A stretch of DNA of 64,000 bases from NCBI GenBank assembly GCA_038049695.1, contig CP142453.1:19472001-19536000 (forward strand). The letters are read 5' to 3'. A model generated the notes under the pieces. The model ran no database searches, had not been told where the DNA came from, and was given only the letters and a program-made list of their open reading frames with translations. Below are positions 57,471 to 64,000 of this stretch, piece after piece. Both the position numbers and the translations under genes were made by a program. The DNA is from Cinnamomum chago (taxonomy: Eukaryota; Streptophyta; Magnoliopsida; Laurales; Lauraceae). How positions within the stretch are numbered: position 1 is the first letter of the stretch; each line of letters begins with the position of its first letter.

Positions 57471-58039
57471 TGATGATGCCAAAAAGTGTTTTGGGCACTA
57501 TCGGTCTAGTGATAAGCAATAAATATGAAAATGAATGGAGAGAGGAAATTTATAGTGGTTCGGTCAGTGTGACCTACGTTCACTTCAAATTGGTGATTTT
57601 ACTATTCTCCGATGTAGAGATTACAATTCAGAAGAATACAATGATGGTGTGAAGGTAGATAAGAGTTGCCTCCCTTTCCAGTGTTGGTGGGACTCTCTTT
57701 TTATAATCTTCCCCTAACGGATGAGGACGATTCTTCAGCGACGTACGCTCCATTCTGGTGGAGTCTTCCGAACCGCCCTCAACAGACGAGCAAATAAGAT
57801 CTCTTCCGTAGGACTTGATAAAAACCGGTTAAAGGAACGACGCACTGACTCCGTCATTCGGTGGATCTGGACCCGGCCCTTAATGGGTGGATTTAGACCT
57901 GGGCTCATCACGGACTTGGGTCAATTAGACCTGAACTCATCACGGACTTGAGTCAGTTAGACCTAACCCGCTATCGTGGACCGAGCCACTTGGGCCTAAC
58001 CCGTCATTGCGGACCGAGTCATTTGGGCTTGGCCCATCA
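57471..58039 (-). repeat. 3' LTR of the Tat element (569 bp)
   Basis: Ends TGATG...CATCA form a 5-bp inverted repeat. The purine tract TTGAGGGGCAAA (58051-58040, minus) abuts the LTR start TGATGGGCC. A TATA box TATAAAA in minus orientation is at 57705-57699. The outer end cannot be checked by comparison because the other LTR is outside the window; the first T may be 57471 or 57474. Confidence 0.78.
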
Positions 58040-58051
58040 TTTGCCCCTCAA
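58040..58051 (-). other. Polypurine tract of the Tat element
   Basis: On the minus strand TTGAGGGGCAAA lies immediately before the LTR start TGATG; it is the presumed primer site for plus-strand DNA synthesis. Confidence 0.75.
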
Positions 58052-58104
58052 TGTCTCGCGCCAAAAGGGAACTTTGAAAGCGAGACATTTTGAATATCAG
58101 GTGT

Positions 58105-58170
58105 TTATTTTTTATTTTTTTATTTTTTATTTTTATTTTTATTTTTATTTTTATTTTTATTTTTATTTTA
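58105..58170. repeat. (TTTTTA)n low-complexity tract
   Basis: About ten repeats of ATTTTT-type units. They keep long frames open on both strands by chance. Confidence 0.9.
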
Positions 58171-58352
58171 TGCCGAGCATTAGTTGTTTTCCCAAACACT
58201 ATCCGTCTCCGCGTTCGGGGTTCCACAGAAGAGTCCTTCCGGCGGTTCTTTCCCTCTTTGAATTTTACGGAAGAGTTCTTGTGGTTCAAGACTTTTCTCC
58301 TTTGCTCTCTTGGCTTTGGGTTCCTTCTCCTTGAAAACCCTAGAGTACATGT

Positions 58353-58360
58353 TATAAATA
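58353..58360 (+). promoter_or_regulatory. TATA box of the antisense ORF
   Basis: TATAAATA on the plus strand, followed 25-30 nt later by TCCCCATCCTTCC. It lies between the 3' LTR and the antisense coding region and points towards it, so it is a candidate internal promoter. Confidence 0.55.
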
Positions 58361-58503
58361 GGGATTGCTCATCCCCATCCTTCCTTACAGTGGTTGTTTT
58401 TCCCTTGGAGCCTTTTCTTTTCACCTTTTTCTTGTCAAAAAGGGGAGAGGGCGGCCACTTGCATCTCCTTGTTGTTCAAAGAAAAAACAGAGAGAGCAAA
58501 CCC

Positions 58504-61173
58504 ATGGAACAACAAGAGGTAGGGAGCTAGAAGACAACCAATCGCTACAGGGTGCCGGCGACGGCGGAGATGCTGGACAGACTAGTGCAGGCGACGGACT
58601 GGGCAAGGGCGCCCTTGCTGCTGCTGAACCCGTGGCTGAGGGGAGACGCCTGGGCGCCCCAGCGCCTGCGCCTGCTGCACACGGTGGACGGTTGAACTGT
58701 GTTGGACGGGGCGCCCCCGCCTGAGACGCCCCTGCTGTTGCAGGTGGGCAGGCTGGCGATGCTGGACAGGGCGCCACGGGCGGGGGCGCCTCTGGTGCTG
58801 GCGGCGAGATAGCGGGCGCCCCAGCCTGGTACGGGCGACGAGGCAGCGGCTGGTCGGGGCGCCCACTCGCGCCCTAAGAGTGGGCGCCCCTGCTGCGGTG
58901 TGCCAGGCGGGCGACGTAGGATGGGCTGCTGCTAGGATCCAGGCAGTCGACGCTGGAAGGGGCGCCCCCTCTGCTGATGGGCGTGCAGCCCCTGCTGCTG
59001 CTGGCGGGCATGGTGGACAAGGGGCCCCTTCCTTGGGTGCTCCTACTGCAGCAACGAGGAATCCGGCCCAGCCTGCTATTGATGGAGAGGTGAATACGGG
59101 CGCCGCGGCGGTGGGAACTGCACGTCTTGGTCGCAAAAAGTATCGAGGAAAAGTGGTTGTCGATGACGACAGGTCCAAGGTGAGCACCATTACTAGCGCG
59201 TTCAACACTGATGATGACATTTTGAAGATGACTTCCTCTTATCGCATTCCTCCCACTGTGCTATGTCGTCGGGTTGAAACAGACGAGCCCGCTTGCGACG
59301 ATCCTCGAGTGAGATCGCCATTTACGAAGAGATGCTCGAAGCTGGGCTTAGGTTCCCCATGCCCTCCTCCGTTTGTCGCGTTCTTCATTACTTTTCACTG
59401 ACCCCGGGGCGGTTAGCACCCAATGGTTGGAGGGTTCTGCTTGACTTTCTTGCACTATGGAGGAGGGTTCATCACGAGGATGCTTCTCCTGTAGAGTTCC
59501 ATGCGGCCTATAGCCTGACTGAATCTTCGGCCCCAAACAGGGGATGGTACTATCTTATCCCTAGGGGTGGCAAGCTGCTTACGGGTCTACGTTCCAACTG
59601 CCATAGTTGGAAATCCCGTTTCTTCTTTGTTGGCGGAGAGTGGGCCTCTGAGACAGACCGAGTATTGGTTCCAACACGATGGGGTGACGCCAGGAAACTT
59701 GATAAGCCATTCACTTGCTATTCTTTTCTTTTTATTTTTTATGTGCTTACCCATTACCCTTTTGTAGACGCGCCAGTGCTCTCCATGAGTCAGGAGTGGA
59801 AGCTGCAGGCCGTGAGGGACTATCCTGAAAAAGACTTGGGGGTTCTCTTACCCAAAGAGAGTGGTGGAGTTAGCGGAGCTAGTGGCCCCTCTCAGACACC
59901 TCCCGTGAAGAGAAAAAGTACTTCTTCACTTCTGTTTTCCTTTTTTTTTTTTTTTTATATGCACAAGTAACATTTTTGCTTTTGCAGCAGTGGATAGAGA
60001 GGTGATCGGGGCTCGCCTCTCTAGTAGAGGTACCCCTCCTTTTGGAGCTCGCCTTTCGAGTAGGAGCGCCCCTCCTTCCAAGGCGGCGGAGGTAGATAGC
60101 ACCACAAGGGGGAACTCCCCGCCAGTGACATTCAGGGCTAGCTCTCTCGCATCCACCCCTTCAGCGGGGGTACGACCATGTTTGCATCGGGCGACCTCTC
60201 CCACAGTGTCGCCCCAGCCAGCGACCTCTTCTGCCCCGACTGCCATTCCAGAGTCTTCCTCTCCATCTGCACCTTCTGCCCCTCATTCGTGTCCCCCACG
60301 CTCGGCTGCTCCTGCAGGGGCATCCATTTGTGCTGGTCCAATGCTAGGCAACCCGCCGGTGATTCGGGAGAAGCCTGGGAGATTTGTGTTTCCTCCTGAG
60401 GTTACGCAGATCAATTCTTTAGGTACTGAGAGGGTCATAGACACATTTTTAGAGGGTCTGGCTCAGGTAAAGGCTTTTTCCTTTTCTACAGACTTTCATA
60501 TTCTCTTTCTTTTATGTGTGCACTCTCATTTTTTTTATTGCTCCAGGCTTCCACTGCGTCCGTCTGCTTGCTGTCACGGGCCAGACATAACAGCCAGCTG
60601 AAGCGAGAGAATGAGAGTATGCAGAAGGAGCTCTCCAATGCTCAGAAGAAAATTGCTGCTCTTGAAGCTGCTAGGGGAGCTTCCGAGGCCGATCTTGGGG
60701 TGGCCCGTGAGAGGGCGTCCAGGTTCCAGATTGAGCTCTCGTAAGCCCGCAAGAGGGCTACCAGGGCAGAGGCCGAGCTCTTGTCAGCCCGCGAGAGGGC
60801 GACCAGGTTCGAGACTGCGCTTTCGTCAGCCCGCGAGAGGGCGACCAGGGCAGAGGCTGAGTTGGTGGAGGCCCGCGAGAGGGCTTCGCTCATGGAGACT
60901 GAGCTTGCACAGGCCCGCGAGAGGGCGTCGCTCAGAGAGACTGTCGTGGCGACAGAGATGAAGGCGGCGCGCGATAAAGCTTCTCAGGCTGAGAAGGAGC
61001 TAGCGGATGGCCTCGCCGATGCCTTCATTGATGGGTACGAGGAGCTTCGACGGAAGATTTCTGTTGCTTTCTTTGACCTCGACCTTTCGGGCTTTTTGCC
61101 AACCGAGGAGCCTGATGGAGGTTCAGATGACACAGAGGATGGCGACGAGGAGGGGAGCCATGAGATTGATTAG
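58504..61173 (+). pseudogene. Antisense extra ORF: putative gypsy-type transposon protein
   Basis: Plus-strand coding, opposite to pol. The first ATG may be 58504. The N-terminal part is Gly/Ala/Pro-rich and frameshifted (near 58720-58880 and about 59300). A conserved core at about 59305-59720 reads I-A-I-Y-E-E-M-L-E-A-G-L-R-F-P, L-T-P-G-R-L-A-P-N-G-W-R and then G-W-Y-Y-L, matching the PF04195-type domain. Introns with good borders follow (about 59930-59987, GTACTT...TTGCAG; 60468-60546, GTAAAG...CTCCAG). The C-terminal region is a coiled coil with 14-residue repeats A-R-E-R-A-x-x-x-E-x-x-L, interrupted by TAA at 60742-60744, and ends acidic at 61171. Function is unknown; such ORFs recur in Tat elements. 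Confidence 0.75.
60700..60960 (+). repeat. 42-bp repeats coding a coiled coil
   Basis: About five to six degenerate copies of GCCCGCGAGAGGGCG... with a 42-bp spacing, encoding 14-residue units inside the antisense ORF. Confidence 0.8.
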
Positions 61174-61360
61174 GGTATAGGGGTCTTGGATATGTTTCAT
61201 TACACATAGATTTTTTCTTTTGAGAAGGCAATTTTGTAGCCTAAAATATAAGAATGTCATTTATTTACTGCTCATTATCAAGGAACATTTTACAAAGTGC
61301 TGAAAAAATTGAACTCCCCCTTTTCACTGGCTTTTCCCTTTCATTTTTTTTCTTCATGTG
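61174..61360. other. Convergent 3' ends of antisense ORF and pol
   Basis: Only 187 bp separates the stop codons of the two opposing reading frames, so transcripts from both strands would overlap here. Confidence 0.6.
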
Positions 61361-64000
61361 TTATTGGTAATACTTCTTCAGGTGTTCTGCATTCCATGGA
61401 TGAGGTAGGACATTCCCTTTCGAATTCTGAATCCTATAAGTGCCCGGTCTTACCACCTCTATTATGAGGTAAGGACCTTCCCAATTTGGGTCCAGTTTGC
61501 TTTCGCGAGAATCCTTCGTGGCGAGGATCACCTTTTTAAGGACCAGATCTCCGGGTTGGAAAGGACGAGGCTTTACTCTTGAGTTATAATATCTTGCCAT
61601 GCGTCGCTTATACTCTGCATTGCGGACGTTGGCCATCTCCCTTGCTTCATCCATTAAATCGAGGTTGATTTGAAGGCCCTCCTCATTGGTGTCGGGGTTG
61701 TGGTGCTGGACCCTAAGAGAATGGACCCCAATCTCAACAGGGATGACTGTCTTAGTCCCAAAAGCGAGAGAGAAAGGGGTTTCCCCGGTTGGAGCTCTTG
61801 GCGTGGTTCGATAGGCCCACAATACTCCCGGAAGCTCGTCGACCCAAAGACCATTCGCTCTTTCGAGCCTTGTCTTCAGGTTACGCAGGACTGTTCTCAC
61901 CATGAGCTCTGCCTGCCCGTTTGCCTGTGGGTGCGCCGGGCTAGAATGGGGCTGCTTGATCTGAAGGTCGGAACAAAACGAATTGAAGAGTTTGTTGTCG
62001 AATTGTTTTGCATTATCACTGACAATGGCGTGAGGAATCCCAAAGCGGCAAACTATGTTTTTCCAGACAAAGTCTTTTACTTTGGAGTCTGTGATCCTCG
62101 CCAAGGGTTTTGCCTCCGCCCACTTCGTAAAGTCGTCGATGGCGACCACTACAAATTTGCATTGTCCTTTACCCAAAGGAAGGGGGCCTAGGATGTCAAT
62201 TCCCCACTTGGAGAAAGGCCATGGGCTCATGATGGTTGTGAGTTCCTCTGGGGGCTGCCTTGGTACAGTGGCGAAGCGCTGGCATTTGTCGCATTTTCTG
62301 GCAAATTCTTTGGCGTCCGCTAGCATGCTTGGCCAAAAGAAACCTTGCCTAAGTGCTTTGTGGGTAAGGGAGCGTCCTCCAGAGTGGTTCCCACAAATTC
62401 CTTCATGGACTTCCCGCAGGGCATAATAAGCTTCTTCAGGAGAAAGGCATCTCAACAATGGTAAAGAGTAGCATTTCTTGTAGAGGATATCTTGCAAGAG
62501 GGTGAACTTGGAAGCTCGCATCCTCAGCTTTCTTGCCTCAAGGGGGTCCTCTGGCAGTGTACCCTCTTGAAGGTATGCCCTAATTGGGGTCATCCAATTC
62601 GTTTTAGCTGCAGTGCAGTTGATGTTTGCAGCGCTCTCATCCAACTGGCTTGGTTCGAACTGGTGCCCTAGGAATGCTGGTTCGCCTGATGGGGCCTCTA
62701 TGGATGAGGCGAGCCTGGCAAGTGCATCGGCAGCAATGTTACTCTCCCGAGGGATATGACTGATTTGGAAGTGCTGGAATTGCATGATCAATTTTTTCAC
62801 CATGCTGAGATAATCCTGCATTCTTGTTTCCTTTGCTGCGAACTCGCCCCTTACTTGGTTAGCTATCAGCTAAGAGTCGCTGTAAGCGGTGAGGCATCGG
62901 GCGTTTATTTCGAGGGCCAACTTCAAACCAGAGAGGAGAGCTTCATACTCGGCTTCGTTGTTGGAAGCTATAAAGTGAAACTTCACTGCATACTTGAGGG
63001 GTGTGCCATCGGGGCTGAGTAAAACGAGGCCCGCTCCACCTCCATTACTGGTCGCGGAGCCGTCAACATAGAGTTTCCATAGGGGTACCAAGGGACACTG
63101 AGCGCCAGATTGAGAATCAGGGAGCAACGGGGCGCTCGAGGCAGAAGTTACTTGGGCGCCCTTGTTTGAGAGTGCCTGGGCTGTTGGGTGTGCCTGGGCG
63201 CCCAGGGCTTGGGTGCCCAGGGGTGCTGGGGCGCCCCTGGCAAGAGATGCCTGGGCGCCCAGGGGTGCCTAGTCCCTCGCGAGCTGGGCCTGGAGATCTC
63301 GAGTAGTGCGGGCGACCCCTTGATTGTCCTCGCATGGTGGCGAACCGCCTCGTGGGGGCGAGGCGAGTTCGTCTGTTTCCTCTTCTGCTTGTGTGAACTC
63401 CGCTACAAAGTCTGCCAAGACTTGTGCTTTGATGGTCACCCTCGGTCTGTACTGGACATCGAATTCGCCCAATTCGACTGCCCATTTGAGGAGTCTCCCG
63501 GACACATCCGGCTTTCCCAAGACTCCCTTCAAAGGTTGATCCGTAATCACCACAACTGTATGACTCTGGAAATAATGCCTTAGGCGTCTTGCCGTCGAGA
63601 TGAGGGCAAGCGCTAGTTTTCCCAGCCTCGAGTACCAAACGTTTGCCCCCTTGTATGCCCTGCTCACATAATAAATTGGTTTTTGTATCCCACCATGATC
63701 TCTGATGAGGACAGAGCTAACTGCTGTCGAGGAAGCAGAGAGGTACAAGTACAGGGTTTCACCTGGAGCAGCATGAGAGAGGAGGGGAGGTATGGTCAAG
63801 TAGGCCTTGAGTCCTTAGAAGGCCTCCTCTGCCTCTGGTCCCCATTCAAAGGCTTTCCGAAGGGCTTTAAAGAAAGGTAGGCATCTGTTTGCAGACTTGG
63901 AGATGAATCTGTTCAGTGCTGCAATTCTTCCATTTAGTCGCTGGAGCTCTTTGGTAGAGGAGGGTGACTTCATGTCGAGGATGTCCTTGATCTTTTCAGG
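61361..64000 (-). pseudogene. Tat pol: RT end, RNase H, second RNase H, integrase
   Basis: One frame on the minus strand runs through the whole segment, broken by stops at 63817-63815 (TAA), 63271-63269 (TAG) and 62872-62870 (TAG). Order: RT thumb/connection (K-E-L-Q-R-L-N-G-R-I-A-A-L-N-R-F); RNase H (63800-63400); a Gly/Ala/Pro-rich linker (63268-63130); a second RNase H with Y-V-D-G-S-A-T and N-N-E-A-E-Y-E-A-L (63075-62700); and integrase with its H-H-C-C finger (about 62410-62285). The catalytic D of G-I-D-I-L-G-P, D of V-S-D-N and E of G-Q-A-E are present, followed by a C-terminal W-E-G-P-Y-L-I segment. Family function: reverse transcription and integration. The stops make this copy non-functional. 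Confidence 0.92.
63120..63268 (-). repeat. GGGCGCC-rich linker between the two RNase H domains
   Basis: Four exact GGGCGCC words and several variants in 150 bp; read on minus this codes an Ala/Pro/Gly/Gln-rich linker in frame with both neighbouring domains. Confidence 0.75.

Larger units (their letters stand above)
57471..64000 (-). mobile_element. Ty3/gypsy retrotransposon of the Tat lineage, 3' part
   Basis: Minus-strand order from the window end: RT connection, RNase H, second RNase H, integrase, then an antisense extra ORF, polypurine tract and 3' LTR. Integrase after RNase H marks Ty3/gypsy. A duplicate RNase H after the first, and an extra ORF antisense between integrase and 3' LTR, are known marks of the Tat (Ogre/Retand/Grande-like) lineage. 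The 5' LTR, gag and most of RT lie beyond 64000. Three in-frame stops in pol and breaks in the antisense ORF show it is inactive. Confidence 0.9.

Noticed and set aside
58090-58530. Open frames on both strands across 58090-58530
   Set aside because: They consist of the (TTTTTA)n tract and the leader of the antisense ORF; no family similarity.
58582-59220. 212-codon minus-strand frame opposite the antisense ORF
   Set aside because: It is a shadow of the GGCGCC-rich plus-strand coding; palindromic GC words keep both strands open.

Overview
This is nuclear DNA of a flowering plant. The host genes have many GT-AG introns, and the intergenic space and introns are full of plant-type transposons (copia, Tat-lineage gypsy, MULE, RTE LINE, TRIMs and MITEs). 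The species cannot be named from the sequence. Five host loci are recognisable. (1) A uridine kinase/UPRT-like gene (UKL type, + strand, 14 coding exons, about 19 kb from its first 5' UTR exon to the stop, 474 codons). (2) An intronless Mediator subunit 4 gene (MED4, +). (3) A decayed RNase T2-like gene (-). (4) The C-terminal half of a WSD1-like wax ester synthase/diacylglycerol acyltransferase gene (-), whose 5' exons are not in the window.

Layout. 1-12540 is transposon territory: a small MULE-type MITE, an LTR-like block, and a degenerate Ty1-copia element split by a 3.9 kb LTR-like insertion with a clean 5-bp target duplication. 12541-17905 is one complete Mutator-like element bounded by a perfect 9-bp target duplication. 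It carries two convergent genes: a truncated MuDR-type transposase, and a gene of the kind that precedes ULP1 proteases in some plant MULEs. The introns of both genes consist largely of tandem TTATCTGA units in sense orientation, and a third array replaces the transposase core. 18134-37079 is the UKL gene; its introns hold an RTE LINE with a TRIM nested inside, a second TRIM, tandem duplications and poly-G tracts. 37080-43985 is an intergenic region with a MITE, a perfect 3 x 90 bp repeat, MED4, and a 400-bp duplication of its 3' flank. 44189-46700 is a decayed copia gag remnant. 46861-50101 is the RNase T2 relic. 51383-57123 is the WSD1-like gene fragment, with an intron full of MITEs inserted in TA runs.

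57471-64000 is the 3' part of a Tat-lineage Ty3/gypsy element on the minus strand (reverse transcriptase end, RNase H, second RNase H, integrase, 3' LTR). Between integrase and LTR it carries an antisense, intron-containing extra ORF of the putative gypsy-type transposon protein family (PF04195-like) with its own TATA box. The most unusual structure is the MULE with its oriented intronic arrays. Next are the antisense ORF of the Tat element, with GGCGCC-rich stretches on both coding strands, and the very well resolved nested TRIM/LINE insertions. I found no convincing RNA gene and no CRISPR array.
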